Shown here: positions 48,957 through 58,600 of the stretch, piece by piece | Layout of the letters: every line of letters starts with the position of its first letter | Position numbering within the stretch: the first letter of the stretch is position 1 | From: Sphingomonas sp. CL5.1 | GTDB taxonomy: Bacteria > Pseudomonadota > Alphaproteobacteria > Sphingomonadales > Sphingomonadaceae | Length of the DNA: 64,000 nt | Reading direction: 5' to 3' | Assembly (NCBI RefSeq): GCF_013344685.1 | Contig: NZ_CP050137.1 | Span: 1,740,001-1,804,000 of the forward strand | Program-made: the position numbers and the translations under genes | Notes under the pieces: generated by a model | Database searches by the model: none | What the model was told of the DNA's origin: nothing | What the model saw: only the letters and a program-made list of their open reading frames with translations

Positions 48957-51014
48957 ATGACCGACACCACCAGCCTTCACGAAGACGGCAGCCCGGAGCG
49001 GCTGGCGATCGACACGATCCGCACGCTGTCGATGGATGCGGTGCAGAAGGCCAATTCCGGCCACCCCGGCACGCCGATGGCGCTCGCCCCGGTCGGCTGG
49101 ACCCTGTGGACGAAGTTCCTGCGCTACGATCCCGGCACGCCGGACTGGCCGAACCGCGACCGTTTCGTGCTGTCGGTCGGCCATGCGTCGATGCTGCTCT
49201 ATTCGCTGCTCCACCTTGCGGGCGTGAAGGAGATCGACCGCAACGGCAAGCCGACCGGCCTGCCCGCCGTCAGCCTCGCCGATATCGAGGCGTTCCGCCA
49301 GCTCGGCTCGAAGACGCCGGGCCATCCCGAATATCGCCACACCACCGGCGTCGAGACGACCACCGGCCCGCTGGGGCAGGGGTGCGGCAATTCGGTCGGC
49401 ATGGCGATCGCGGAGCGCTGGTTCGCCGCGCGCTACAACAAGCCGGGCTTCACGCTGTTCGACCACGACGTCTATGCGCTGTGCGGCGACGGCGACATGA
49501 TGGAGGGCGTCTCGTCGGAGGCGGCGAGCCTCGCGGGGCACCTCAAGCTCTCGAACCTGTGCTGGATCTATGACGCCAACCAGATCTCGATCGAGGGCAG
49601 CACCGATCTCGCCTTCGACGAGGATGTCGGCAAGCGTTTCCAGGCCTATGGCTGGAACGTCATCCACGTCGACGACGCCAACGACATCGCCGCGCTGACC
49701 GCCGCGTTCGAGGCGTTCCGCAAGACCGAGGACCGCCCGACGCTGATCGTCGTCCATTCGGTGATCGGCTGGGGTTCCCCCCGCGCCGGCAGCGAGAAGG
49801 CGCATGGCGAGCCGCTCGGCGTGGAGAATGTCGCCAAGACCAAGGAAGCCTATGGCTGGCCGGCGAAGGACTTCTACGTCCCCGATGGCGTGCAGGCGGC
49901 GTTCGAGGGAGCGGTCGCCGGGCGCGGCCGCCCGCTGCGCGAGGAATGGCAGGCGACGCTGGCCAAATATGAGGAGGTCGAGCCGGAGCTGTACGAGGAG
50001 CTTGACCTGCTGCTCGCGGGCAAGCTGCCCGACGGCTGGGACGCCGATATCCCGATCTTCGACGCCGACGAGAAGGGCATGGCCAGCCGCGACGCGGGCG
50101 GCAAGGTGCTCAATGCGATCGCCAGGCGCGTGCCGTGGCTGATCGGCGGCTCGGCCGATCTCGCGCCGTCCACCAAGACCGACATCAAGGGCGCGGCATC
50201 GTTCGAGGCGAACAGCTATGGCGGCGCGAACTTCCATTTCGGCGTGCGCGAACATGCGATGGGCGCGGTGGTCAACGGCATGACGCTGTCGCACCTGCGC
50301 GGCTATGGCAGCACCTTCCTCGTGTTCCTCGATTACATGCGGCCGCCGGTGCGCCTCTCGGCGCTGATGGAACTGGGCAGCATCTGGATCTTCACGCACG
50401 ATTCGATCGGCGTGGGCGAGGACGGGCCGACCCACCAGCCGATCGAGCATCTGACGATGATGCGCGCCACGCCGGGGCTGGACATGATCCGGCCCGCCGA
50501 CGCGAACGAGGTGGCGGAGGCGTGGCGCGTCACCGTCCGCGACGGGACGCATCCGACCGCGCTGGTGCTGTCGCGCCAGGCGCTGCCGACGCTGGATCGG
50601 GGCAGATACGCCAGCGCCGCCGGGCTGGACCGGGGCGCCTATGTCCTCGCCGACAGCCCCGATCCGCGGGTGATCCTGATGGCGAGCGGCTCCGAAGTGT
50701 CGCTCGCGGTCGGCGCCTATGAGCAGCTGAAGGCGGAAGGGATCGCCGCGCGCGTCGTGTCGATGCCGTCCTGGTATCGCTTCGAGTTGCAGGACGCGGC
50801 CTATAAGGAGAGCGTGCTGCCGGCGAAGGTGACGGCGCGCGTCGCGATCGAGATGGCGGGCGAGCTTGGCTGGGATCGCTACGTCGGGTCGAAGGGGCGG
50901 ACGATCACCATGTCCACCTTCGGCGCGTCCGCCCCGGCGGCGAAGCTGGCCGACAAATACGGCTTCACCGTCGCCAATGCGGTGAAGGTCGCGAAGGAAG
51001 CGATGCAGGGCTGA
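48957..51014 (+). CDS. tkt: Transketolase
   Basis: Transketolase moves two-carbon units between sugar phosphates using thiamine diphosphate. The 685-residue protein has AIDTIRTLSMDAVQKANSGH at the N-terminus, the ThDP motif CGDGDMMEGVSSEAASLAGH, the central ERYGFREHAMGA-like segment (here FHFGVREHAMGAVVNG) and HDSIGVGEDGPTHQPIEHL. ATG 48957 is preferred over TTG 48954. It is followed after 69 bases by transaldolase, so the non-oxidative branch genes are grouped. Confidence 0.96.
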   Translation: MTDTTSLHEDGSPERLAIDTIRTLSMDAVQKANSGHPGTPMALAPVGWTLWTKFLRYDPGTPDWPNRDRFVLSVGHASMLLYSLLHLAGVKEIDRNGKPTGLPAVSLADIEAFRQLGSKTPGHPEYRHTTGVETTTGPLGQGCGNSVGMAIAERWFAARYNKPGFTLFDHDVYALCGDGDMMEGVSSEAASLAGHLKLSNLCWIYDANQISIEGSTDLAFDEDVGKRFQAYGWNVIHVDDANDIAALTAAFEAFRKTEDRPTLIVVHSVIGWGSPRAGSEKAHGEPLGVENVAKTKEAYGWPAKDFYVPDGVQAAFEGAVAGRGRPLREEWQATLAKYEEVEPELYEELDLLLAGKLPDGWDADIPIFDADEKGMASRDAGGKVLNAIARRVPWLIGGSADLAPSTKTDIKGAASFEANSYGGANFHFGVREHAMGAVVNGMTLSHLRGYGSTFLVFLDYMRPPVRLSALMELGSIWIFTHDSIGVGEDGPTHQPIEHLTMMRATPGLDMIRPADANEVAEAWRVTVRDGTHPTALVLSRQALPTLDRGRYASAAGLDRGAYVLADSPDPRVILMASGSEVSLAVGAYEQLKAEGIAARVVSMPSWYRFELQDAAYKESVLPAKVTARVAIEMAGELGWDRYVGSKGRTITMSTFGASAPAAKLADKYGFTVANAVKVAKEAMQG

Positions 51015-51083
51015 ACCCGGCCTTGCACCGCGCGGCCGCGGGCCAATATCGGGAATCTGACGTTCGGACATGGAGTGAATGCG

Positions 51084-52193
51084 ATGGGACGCCTCAACGA
51101 CCTTGAAAGCCACGGTCAGGCGGTGTGGCTCGACTTCGTGGACCGGAAGTTCCTCAACGAAGGCGGGCTGAAGAAGCTGGTGGAGGAGGACGGCGTCACC
51201 GGCGTCACCTCCAACCCGTCGATCTTCGAGAAGGCGATGGGCCACGGCACCGCCTATGACGAGAGCCTCGCGGCGTTCGACAGGGCGAACCCGGAGGCTT
51301 CCGCGATGGCCCGCTACGAGCATCTCGCGGTGGAGGATATCCAGGAAGCCGCCGACACGTTGCGCCCGATCTACGACCGGCTGGATGCGAAGGACGGCTA
51401 TGTCAGCCTCGAGGTGTCGCCCAAGCTGGCCGAGGACACCGACGGCACGATCGCCGAGGCGTCGCGGCTGTGGAAGGCGGTTGACCGGCCGAACCTGATG
51501 ATAAAGATTCCGGGGACGCCGGAGGGCGTGCCGGCGATCGCCGCCTCGATCGCGGCGGGGATCAACATCAACGTGACCTTGCTGTTCTCGATCGAGGCGT
51601 ACAAGGCGGTCGCGCTTGCCTATGTCGAGGGGCTGGAGCAGCGCGTCGCCAGGGGCCAGCCGATCGACCGGCTCGCCAGCGTCGCCAGCTTCTTCGTCAG
51701 CCGCATCGACAGCAAGATCGACGACAGGATCGACGCCGGCACCGGCGGCGAGGCGGCGAAGGCGCTGAAGGGCAAGGTCGCCATCGCCAACGCCAAGATG
51801 GCCTATGCCTGGTATCAGGCGTTCATCGCCTCCGATCGCTGGAAGAAGCTCGCCGAGAAGGGCGCGATGCCGCAGCGGCTGTTGTGGGCCTCCACCGGCA
51901 CCAAGAACCCGGCCTATCCCGACACGCTCTACATCGACACGCTGATCGGGCCGGACACGGTGAACACCGTGCCGCCCAAGACGCTCGATGCCTTCCGCGA
52001 CCACGGCAATGTCGCGGAGACGCTGACGCAGGACGTGGACGGGGCGCGCAAGGTGCTGGCCGATGCCGCGCGGCTCGGGCTGGACCTCGACGGCGTGACC
52101 GCGCTGCTGGTGCAGGAGGGTGTCCACTCCTTCATCCATTCGTTCGACGACCTGCTCGGCGCGATCGCCGCCAAGCATCCCGCCGCCGCCTGA
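51084..52193 (+). CDS. tal: Transaldolase
   Basis: Transaldolase exchanges dihydroxyacetone units between sedoheptulose-7-phosphate and glyceraldehyde-3-phosphate. The 369-residue protein belongs to the longer bacterial Tal type: [36 protein letters not shown], the Schiff-base lysine in [16 protein letters not shown], and [18 protein letters not shown]. No glucose-6-phosphate isomerase domain is fused to it. The ATG at 51084 has GGAG eight bases upstream; a GTG at 51075 is an alternative. Confidence 0.95.
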   Translation: MGRLNDLESHGQAVWLDFVDRKFLNEGGLKKLVEEDGVTGVTSNPSIFEKAMGHGTAYDESLAAFDRANPEASAMARYEHLAVEDIQEAADTLRPIYDRLDAKDGYVSLEVSPKLAEDTDGTIAEASRLWKAVDRPNLMIKIPGTPEGVPAIAASIAAGININVTLLFSIEAYKAVALAYVEGLEQRVARGQPIDRLASVASFFVSRIDSKIDDRIDAGTGGEAAKALKGKVAIANAKMAYAWYQAFIASDRWKKLAEKGAMPQRLLWASTGTKNPAYPDTLYIDTLIGPDTVNTVPPKTLDAFRDHGNVAETLTQDVDGARKVLADAARLGLDLDGVTALLVQEGVHSFIHSFDDLLGAIAAKHPAAA

Positions 52194-52258
52194 ACCTTCG
52201 GAACGAATCCCCGCACCCGGCGATTGAGCCGGGGCGGGAGTGGGAAGAAGGAATATCT

Positions 52259-53245
52259 ATGAAGATCGGCATCGTCGGCCTCGGCCGGATGGGTGGGAAT
52301 ATCGCGCGACGGCTGATGCGCGGCGGCCATCAATGCGTCGTGTGGGATCGCAACGCCGATGCGGTGAAGGAACTGGCCGGCGAGGGCGCGATCGCGGCGG
52401 ATTCGCTGGACGACATGCGTGGCAAGCTTGCCGATCCCGCGATCTGGTGGGTGATGCTTCCCGCCGGCGATCCGACCGAGCAGACGGTGATGGCGATCGG
52501 CGAGCAGGCCGCGCCGGGCACGATCGTCATCGACGGCGGCAACAGCTTCTGGAAGGACGATATCCGCCGCGCCAAGGCGCTGGCCGGGAAGGGCGTGCAT
52601 TACGTCGATGTCGGCACCTCCGGCGGCGTTTGGGGGCTGGAGCGCGGCTATTGCATGATGATTGGCGGGCCGGACGAGGCGGTCGCGCTGCTCGATCCGA
52701 TCTTCGACACGCTCGCGCCCGGCCTCGGCATGGTGCCGCGCACCCCGGACCGCGCGGCGAGCGACGGGGAGGACGAGCGCGCCGAAAAGGGCTATATCCA
52801 CGCCGGTCGCGTCGGCGCGGGCCATTTCGTCAAGATGGTCCACAACGGCATCGAATACGGGCTGATGCAGGCCTATGCCGAGGGCTTCGACGTGCTCTAC
52901 GGGCGCGGCGCGCCGCATTTGCCCGAGGACGAGAAGTTCGATTTCAACATGGCCGATATCGCGGAGGTATGGCGGCGCGGCTCGGTGATCTCGTCGTGGC
53001 TGCTCGATCTTTCCGCGATGGCGCTGGCGAAGGACCACGACCTGTCTAGCTTCTCGGGCAACGTCGCGGATTCCGGCGAGGGCCGCTGGACGATCGACGC
53101 GGCGATGGAGCAGGCGACGCCGGTCGCGGTGCTCACCACCGCGCTGTTCGCGCGCTACCGCAGCCGCATCGACCATATGTTCGGCGACAAACTGCTCTCC
53201 GCGATGCGCTACGGCTTCGGCGGCCATGTCGAGATTCCGCAGTGA
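52259..53245 (+). CDS. gnd: 6-phosphogluconate dehydrogenase, short (GntZ/YqeC) form
   Basis: This enzyme oxidatively decarboxylates 6-phosphogluconate to ribulose-5-phosphate. The 328-residue form is the shorter, often NAD-preferring type. It shows the Rossmann motif [17 protein letters not shown], then [36 protein letters not shown] and the catalytic [20 protein letters not shown]. No zwf or pgl gene is nearby. Sphingomonads lean on the Entner-Doudoroff route, so this gene may serve sugar acid use or ribulose supply. Its stop overlaps the following HAD gene. Confidence 0.93.
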   Translation: MKIGIVGLGRMGGNIARRLMRGGHQCVVWDRNADAVKELAGEGAIAADSLDDMRGKLADPAIWWVMLPAGDPTEQTVMAIGEQAAPGTIVIDGGNSFWKDDIRRAKALAGKGVHYVDVGTSGGVWGLERGYCMMIGGPDEAVALLDPIFDTLAPGLGMVPRTPDRAASDGEDERAEKGYIHAGRVGAGHFVKMVHNGIEYGLMQAYAEGFDVLYGRGAPHLPEDEKFDFNMADIAEVWRRGSVISSWLLDLSAMALAKDHDLSSFSGNVADSGEGRWTIDAAMEQATPVAVLTTALFARYRSRIDHMFGDKLLSAMRYGFGGHVEIPQ

Positions 53246-54039
53246 TGCTGGTGGTCTGCGATGTCGACGGCACGTTGGTCGACAGGCAGAAGCGATTGAC
53301 CGAGGCGACCGTCGCGGCGGTAGGGCGGCTGCGCGCCGCCGGCATCCGTTTCACGATCATCAGCGCGCGGCCGATGTCCGGCATGATGCCCTTGGCGGAG
53401 CGGCTGGCGCTGGACGAGCCGATGGGCGCGTTCAACGGCGGCGTGGTCTTCCACCGCGATGGCACGGTGAGCGAGCATCATGCCATCCCGGCCGAGGTCG
53501 CGCGCGGCGTGTTCGATCTTGTCGGCGATGCGCCGGTCGATCGCTGGGTGTTCGCGGATGACCGCTGGTACGCCTCGACCGATCGGGGCGAGCATGTCGC
53601 GCACGAGCGGATCGCCTCGGAGCAGGAGCCGGTGGTGCGCGCCGATTTCGGCGGCCTCATCGACCGCGCCGACAAGATCACCTTCGTCAGCGACGACGCG
53701 GACCTGCTCGGCAAGCTGGCGGACAAGGTGAAGCCGTTCGCCGATCGCGCCACCATCGTCCAGTCGCAGACCTATTATCTCGACGTCACCGCGCGCGCCG
53801 CCAACAAGGGCGACGGCATCGCCGCGCTCGCCCATGCGATCGGCGTGCCGCTCGCCCGGACGGTGGCGATCGGCGACCAGGCCAACGACCTCGCGATGTT
53901 CGCGCGCGCCGGCCGCTCGATCGCGATGGGCAACGCGACCGACGCGGTGAAGGCCACGGCGGGTGACGTGACCACCGGCAACGACGCGGACGGCGTGGCG
54001 CACGCGATCGACAATCTGATTCTCGGGAGGATGATGTGA
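53245..54039 (+). CDS. HAD-IIB (Cof-type) hydrolase
   Basis: This 264-residue HAD-superfamily phosphatase of the Cof/IIB class begins [18 protein letters not shown] with the nucleophile-aspartate motif. It has the threonine/serine motif in TIISARPMSGM, a lysine in the cap-to-core junction (ARAANKGDGI), and the GDQANDLAMF metal motif. Such enzymes remove phosphate from sugar phosphates or cofactors such as PLP. Its ATG shares one base with the gnd stop (a GTG at 53242 is also possible), and its own end overlaps a second HAD gene. Confidence 0.88.
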   Translation: MLVVCDVDGTLVDRQKRLTEATVAAVGRLRAAGIRFTIISARPMSGMMPLAERLALDEPMGAFNGGVVFHRDGTVSEHHAIPAEVARGVFDLVGDAPVDRWVFADDRWYASTDRGEHVAHERIASEQEPVVRADFGGLIDRADKITFVSDDADLLGKLADKVKPFADRATIVQSQTYYLDVTARAANKGDGIAALAHAIGVPLARTVAIGDQANDLAMFARAGRSIAMGNATDAVKATAGDVTTGNDADGVAHAIDNLILGRMM

Positions 54040-54782
54040 AGCAACTGGTGGCGTTCGATCTCGACGGCACGCTCGCGGCGAGCAAGCAGGCGATCCTGCC
54101 CGAGATGGGCGAGGCGCTGGCCGACCTGCTCGGCGTGGCTGACGTGGCGGTGATCTCGGGCGGGGACTGGCCGCAGTTCGACAAGCAGGTCGCCTCGCGG
54201 CTGCCGGCGCGCGCCGATCGGGCGAAGCTGTGGCTGATGCCGACCACCGGGACCAAGCTCTACACCTTCCGCGACGGGAAATGGGGCGCGGTCTATGCCG
54301 AATTGTTCTCCGATGCGGAGAAGGCGAAGATCATCGCCGCCTTCAACGCCAGCCTCGCCGCCACCGGCTTCGTGCCGGAGCAGACATGGGGCGAGCGGAT
54401 CGAGGATCGCGGCAGCCAGATCACCTTCTCCGCCCTGGGCCAGCAGGCGCCGCTGGAGGCGAAGGAGAAGTGGGACCCCGATTTCGCCAAGCGCCGCGTG
54501 ATCCAGGCCGACCTGCGCCAGCGCCTGCCGGGCCTCGCGATCAACATGGGCGGCGCGACCTCGATCGACATCACGCGCGAGGGCGTGGACAAGGCCTATG
54601 GGCTGAAGCGGCTGCGTGACGAAAGCGGCATCGCGCTCGACGCGATGATGTTCGTCGGCGACGCGATCTTCCCCGGCGGCAACGATTATCCCGCGAAGGA
54701 ACTCGGGCTGGACACGGTGCGCGTGCGCGATCCGCAGGAAACGCTCGCGGTGATCGCGACCGTGGTGGCCTGCCAGAAATAG
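54036..54782 (+). CDS. HAD-IIB hydrolase (phosphomannomutase-like)
   Basis: A second HAD-IIB protein of 248 residues, opening KQLVAFDLDGTLAASKQAI, with AVISGGDWPQF as motif II, KAYGLKRL supplying the lysine, and MFVGDAIFPGGNDYP as the acidic motif. The cap region (FSALGQQAPLEAKEKWDPDF) resembles eukaryote-type phosphomannomutases rather than Cof proteins, so it may act on mannose or other hexose phosphates as a mutase or phosphatase. The GTG start overlaps the preceding HAD gene by four bases. Both HADs end the pentose-phosphate operon. Confidence 0.85.
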   Translation: MKQLVAFDLDGTLAASKQAILPEMGEALADLLGVADVAVISGGDWPQFDKQVASRLPARADRAKLWLMPTTGTKLYTFRDGKWGAVYAELFSDAEKAKIIAAFNASLAATGFVPEQTWGERIEDRGSQITFSALGQQAPLEAKEKWDPDFAKRRVIQADLRQRLPGLAINMGGATSIDITREGVDKAYGLKRLRDESGIALDAMMFVGDAIFPGGNDYPAKELGLDTVRVRDPQETLAVIATVVACQK

Positions 54783-54788
54783 CGCGGC

Positions 54789-55577
54789 CTACCGTTCCTC
54801 CGCCACGATCGCGGTCGCGCGGTCGTGCAGCCGTTCCACCGCCGCCGCGTGGATGCCGGGGGTCGAGACGATCACCCCGAAGGCGCGCGGATCGGGCTTG
54901 TTGAAGGTGAGCGGCGCGCCGAACGCATCGCTGGTCGCCGCGCCCGCCTCGGCGGCGATCAGCGCGGCGGCGGCGATGTCCCATTCGTTGCCCCAGCGCA
55001 GCGTGGCGACGAGATCAGCGCGATCGTCCGCCACCATCGCCATACGCAGCGCGATCGAATTGGGCTTCTCCACCGCCACCAGATCGCGATCCGCCTTGGG
55101 CAGGGCGTCGGTCGGCACGCGCGCGCCGGGGAAGATCATACGGTCGCCGGCGCGCACCGCCGCGCCGTTCAGCGTCGCGCCCAGCCCGCTGCCGGCGCGC
55201 CATATCTCCCGTCGCGCCGGCGCGTCGAGCACCGCCAGCGTCGTGCGGCCGCGCTCGGCCAGCGCGACCGACACCGCCCAGCCGGGCCGCCCGCGGATAT
55301 AATCGCGCGTGCCGTCGATCGGATCGACCACCCACACGCGATCGCACGCCAGCCGGTCGGGGTTGTCGGCGGTCTCCTCGGAGAGCCAGCCGGCGTCGGG
55401 CAGCAGCGCCATCAGCCGTGCGCGGAGCATCGCGTCGATATCGAGATCGACCTCGCACACCGGGCTGCCCGGCGTCTTTTCCCAGCGCGCGAAATCGGTG
55501 CGCCAGCGGGCGAGCGCCATTGCCCCGGCCTCGCGGGCGATGTCCGCCACCGCATCGGCGAGCCGGATATCAGCCAC
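54789..55577 (-). CDS. cysQ: 3'(2'),5'-bisphosphate nucleotidase CysQ (inositol monophosphatase fold)
   Basis: This 262-residue magnesium phosphatase of the IMPase superfamily probably converts 3'-phosphoadenosine-5'-phosphate to AMP during sulfate assimilation, or acts on inositol phosphates. Metal ligands are visible in WLSEETADNPDR (glutamates), VWVVDPIDGTRDYIRG (both aspartates) and GNEWDIAAAALI (late aspartate). Its start overlaps pmbA by eight bases, so it is the end of the helicase-DUF1289-pmbA-cysQ operon. Family assignment is firm; CysQ over SuhB is a judgement. Confidence 0.85.
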   Translation of the reverse strand: MADIRLADAVADIAREAGAMALARWRTDFARWEKTPGSPVCEVDLDIDAMLRARLMALLPDAGWLSEETADNPDRLACDRVWVVDPIDGTRDYIRGRPGWAVSVALAERGRTTLAVLDAPARREIWRAGSGLGATLNGAAVRAGDRMIFPGARVPTDALPKADRDLVAVEKPNSIALRMAMVADDRADLVATLRWGNEWDIAAAALIAAEAGAATSDAFGAPLTFNKPDPRAFGVIVSTPGIHAAAVERLHDRATAIVAEER

Positions 55578-56916
55578 CGGCGACCGTCATCCCGTCGATG
55601 CGCAGCGTTGGCACGTTGGTACTGTAGCGGAACTCCAGGTCGTTGGCGGGGGTGAGCTGGCGGAACATCTCCCTGAGGTTCCCCGCGACGGTGAATTCCG
55701 CCACCGGGCGCGTGATCGCGCCATCCTCGATCAGGAAGCCGGCCGCGCCCCGGCTGTAATCCCCGGTGACGCCGTTCACGCCGTGGCCGATCAGCTCGGT
55801 GACATAGACCCCGCGCGCGATGTCCGCGATCAGCGTGTCCACCGGCACATGGCCCGCGTCCATGTAGAGGTTGCTGGTCGAGACGCCCGGCGCGCCGCTC
55901 ACCCCGCGCGCGGCATGGCCGGTCGGCTCCATGCCGAGCTGTCGGGCGGAGGCGGAATCGAGCAGCCACGTCTCCAGCATCCCGTCCTCGACCAGCGCGA
56001 CCGGCGAGACCGGCAACCCTTCGCCGTCGAACGGGCGCGAGCGCAGCCCGTGCGGGCGATGCGGGTCGTCGCAGATGCGGATGCCCTCCGCGAACACCAG
56101 CGTGCCGAGCGCCTCGAGCAGGAAGCTCGTCTTGCGCGCGATCGACTGGCCGGAGATCGCCGCCGTCAGATGCCCGAGCAGGCTCATCCCGACGCGCGGA
56201 TCGAGCACGACCGGCATCGCGCCGCTCTCGACCTTGCCCGGATCGAGCCGCGCCACCGCGCGCTCGCCCGCCTCGCGCCCGATCGTCTCGGGCGGATCGA
56301 GCCGGTGGAGATGGCGCGCGGAATGGAAAGCGTAGTCGCGCTGCATCCCGCTGCCTTCGCCCGCGATCACGCTGGCCGATGCGCCGAAGCCGGTGGTGGC
56401 ATAGCCGCCCGCGAAGCCGTGGCTGGTGGCGAGCGCGATCACGCTGCGCGAGGCGCTCGCCCCGCCGCCCTCGCTGTTGGTGACGCCGGGCACGGCGCGC
56501 GCGGCATCCTCCGCCGCCGCCGCGATCTCGCGCAATTCGGCGGGCGAGATATCGCCTTTGTCCTCCAGATCGAGCGCGGGGGGCGTGCCGCGCAGCAGGC
56601 GGCTTTCGGGCGCGAGGCCGGCCCAGCGATCCTCCGGCGCCTCGCGCGCCATCGCCACCGCGCGCTCGACCAGCGCGTCCATCGCCCGTGGCGACAGATC
56701 GGAGGTGGAGACGCTCGCCGAACGATGGCCGACGAACACGCGCAGGCCGAGGTCCTCGCTCTCGGAGCGGCCGACATCCTCCAGCTTGCCGAGGCGAACG
56801 GAGACTTCGCTCGACGCATCGGCGGCGAACACCGCGTCGGCCGCGTCGGCGCCCGCGCGGATCGCCCGCGCCACGATATCCTGCGCGCGATCCCGCGCCT
56901 GGTCGGAAGTAAGCAT
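55570..56916 (-). CDS. pmbA: TldD/PmbA family metallopeptidase, PmbA-type
   Basis: PmbA (TldE) partners TldD in degrading peptides and maturing certain bacteriocins. The 448-residue protein has the family's N-terminal region, GFGASASVIAGEGSGMQRDY in the middle, PVVLDPRVGMSLLGHL, and the C-terminal GVYVTELIGHGVNGVTGDYS block. The zinc motif HExxxH of TldD is absent, as expected for PmbA/TldE. TldD is not in the window. It lies between the DUF1289 gene and cysQ, which overlaps its end by eight bases. Confidence 0.92.
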   Translation of the reverse strand: MLTSDQARDRAQDIVARAIRAGADAADAVFAADASSEVSVRLGKLEDVGRSESEDLGLRVFVGHRSASVSTSDLSPRAMDALVERAVAMAREAPEDRWAGLAPESRLLRGTPPALDLEDKGDISPAELREIAAAAEDAARAVPGVTNSEGGGASASRSVIALATSHGFAGGYATTGFGASASVIAGEGSGMQRDYAFHSARHLHRLDPPETIGREAGERAVARLDPGKVESGAMPVVLDPRVGMSLLGHLTAAISGQSIARKTSFLLEALGTLVFAEGIRICDDPHRPHGLRSRPFDGEGLPVSPVALVEDGMLETWLLDSASARQLGMEPTGHAARGVSGAPGVSTSNLYMDAGHVPVDTLIADIARGVYVTELIGHGVNGVTGDYSRGAAGFLIEDGAITRPVAEFTVAGNLREMFRQLTPANDLEFRYSTNVPTLRIDGMTVAGG

Positions 56917-56926
56917 CGGCGAGGAC

Positions 56927-57163
56927 TTAGGGGCAGGCGCGGCCGGATGCTAGTGGCGTAGCGCCCGGTTCCGGCCGCTGGGATGCCGCTTCCCGCTCCT
57001 TCACCCGCGCGAGCACGGCACGCTTCTCCGCGTCGCTCATCGCCGACCAGCCCGCGATCTCGTCGATCGTCCGGTGGCAGCCGTGGCACAGCCCGGTCGC
57101 CTCGTTCATCACGCAAACCAGCACGCAGGGCGATTCCGGCGGATCGGCCGGCGGCGCGGTCAC
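56927..57163 (-). CDS. DUF1289 small cysteine-rich protein
   Basis: This 78-residue protein carries a DUF1289 motif: SPCVLVCVMNEATGLCHGCH, followed by RTIDEIAGWSAMSDAEKRAV. Four cysteines and a histidine could bind zinc or an iron-sulfur cluster. The function is unknown. The start is GTG at 57163, overlapping the helicase stop (GTGA) as expected for coupled genes, and pmbA begins 10 bases after its stop. The longer frame that extends to 57844 is antisense-like and not used. Confidence 0.85.
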   Translation of the reverse strand: MTAPPADPPESPCVLVCVMNEATGLCHGCHRTIDEIAGWSAMSDAEKRAVLARVKEREAASQRPEPGATPLASGRACP

Positions 57164-58500
57164 CCGTCGATCGAGACGCTCAGGAAGCCGGGGACGGGGC
57201 CGTTCCAGCCGTCGTCGGGCGTATCGTCGCGCGGTTCCTCGCGGCGGCGGCGCGGCTCCGGCCGGCGGCTGGCGCGGGCGGGCGCTTCCTGTTCGGCCTG
57301 CTGTTCGGCGGGCCGTTCGGCGCGGCCCCGGCGGCGCGGCCGCTCCTCGCGCGCCGGGCGATCCTCTTCCGGCTCGGCGGCCGGCGCCTCGACGCGCGCG
57401 ATCTTCTGGCCGGTGAGTTTCTCGATATTCTCGATATTCTCGGCGTCGTCGGCGCTGACGAACGTATAGGCGATGCCGGTAGCCCCGGCGCGGCCGGTGC
57501 GGCCGATGCGGTGGACGTAATCGTCCGGGTGCCACGGCGCGTCGAAGTTGAAGACGTGGCTGACGCCCTTGATGTCCAGCCCGCGCGCGGCGACGTCGGA
57601 GGCGACGAGGATGTTGATGTCGCCCTGCTTGAACCGCTCCAGCTCGGCGATCCGCGCCGGCTGCTCCATGTCGCCGTGGATTTCGCCCGAGGCGAAACCG
57701 TGCTTCTTCAGGCTCTTGTTCAGCTCGCGGACGGTCGTCTTTCGGTTGCAGAAGATGATCGCGGTGCGCACCTCCTCGGTTTTCAGCAGGCGGCGCAGCG
57801 TGTCGCGCTTGTCGAACGCCGATCCCTTCACCGGCACCAGCCATTGCGCGATGTTGATGTTGGTGGTGGCGGGCCGCGCGACCTCGATCGTCTTCGGATT
57901 GCTGAGGAAGCGGTCCGCCAGCTTCTTGATCGGCGGCGGCATCGTTGCGGAGAACAGCAGCGTCTGCCGGCTGGTGGGCAGCTTGGTGCAGATCGTCTCG
58001 ATATCCGGGATGAAGCCCATGTCGAGCATCCGGTCCGCCTCGTCGATGACGAGCAGGTTGCAGCCGGTGAGCAGGATCTTGCCGCGCTCGAACAGGTCCA
58101 TGAGGCGGCCGGGCGTGGCGATCAGCACGTCGACGCCCTTTTCCAGCGCCTTCACCTGATCGCCCATCTGCACCCCGCCGATCAGCAGCGCCATCGAGAG
58201 CTTGTGGTATTTGCCGTACTTCTCGAAATTCTCGGCGACCTGCGCCGCCAGCTCGCGCGTGGGCTCCAGGATCAGGCTGCGCGGCATCCGCGCGCGGCTG
58301 CGGCCGTGGGCGAGGATGTCGATCATCGGCAGCACGAACGAGGCGGTCTTGCCCGTCCCCGTCTGCGCGATGCCGATGATGTCGCGCATCATCAGCACGG
58401 AAGGGATGGCGGACGCCTGGATAGGCGTCGGTTCGGTGTAACCCGTGTCGGTTACGGCGCGAAGCAGTTCGTCTGACAGGCCGAGATCGGCAAAGCTCAT
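57160..58500 (-). CDS. DEAD-box RNA helicase (RhlE-like)
   Basis: This 446-residue ATP-dependent RNA helicase acts in ribosome assembly or RNA decay. All core motifs are present in order: the Q motif GYTEPTPIQASAIPSV, AQTGTGKTASFVLP (Walker A), PTRELAAQ, ATPGRLMD, VIDEADRMLD, LFSATMPP, and HRIGRTGRAG. The C-terminal 80 residues are arginine/glutamate-rich and low-complexity, typical of RhlE-type RNA-binding tails. The ATG at 58500 gives the usual MSFADLGLSDELLRAV start; a longer frame to 58530 is unlikely. It leads an operon with DUF1289, pmbA and cysQ. Confidence 0.94.
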   Translation of the reverse strand: MSFADLGLSDELLRAVTDTGYTEPTPIQASAIPSVLMMRDIIGIAQTGTGKTASFVLPMIDILAHGRSRARMPRSLILEPTRELAAQVAENFEKYGKYHKLSMALLIGGVQMGDQVKALEKGVDVLIATPGRLMDLFERGKILLTGCNLLVIDEADRMLDMGFIPDIETICTKLPTSRQTLLFSATMPPPIKKLADRFLSNPKTIEVARPATTNINIAQWLVPVKGSAFDKRDTLRRLLKTEEVRTAIIFCNRKTTVRELNKSLKKHGFASGEIHGDMEQPARIAELERFKQGDINILVASDVAARGLDIKGVSHVFNFDAPWHPDDYVHRIGRTGRAGATGIAYTFVSADDAENIENIEKLTGQKIARVEAPAAEPEEDRPAREERPRRRGRAERPAEQQAEQEAPARASRRPEPRRRREEPRDDTPDDGWNGPVPGFLSVSIDG

Positions 58501-58600
58501 GGCGGTTCCGAGAAAGAGCGGTGGGCGCACCCCCGTCGCCCTTAGCCGCCGGAACGCGATTGGAGCGGAAAAGTCAAGTTTTTGTGGAGCGGGCGCCGTC

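Noticed and set aside
48882..52178. A 1098-codon minus-strand open frame opposite tkt and tal
   Set aside because: Antisense shadow of two enzymes with full motif sets.
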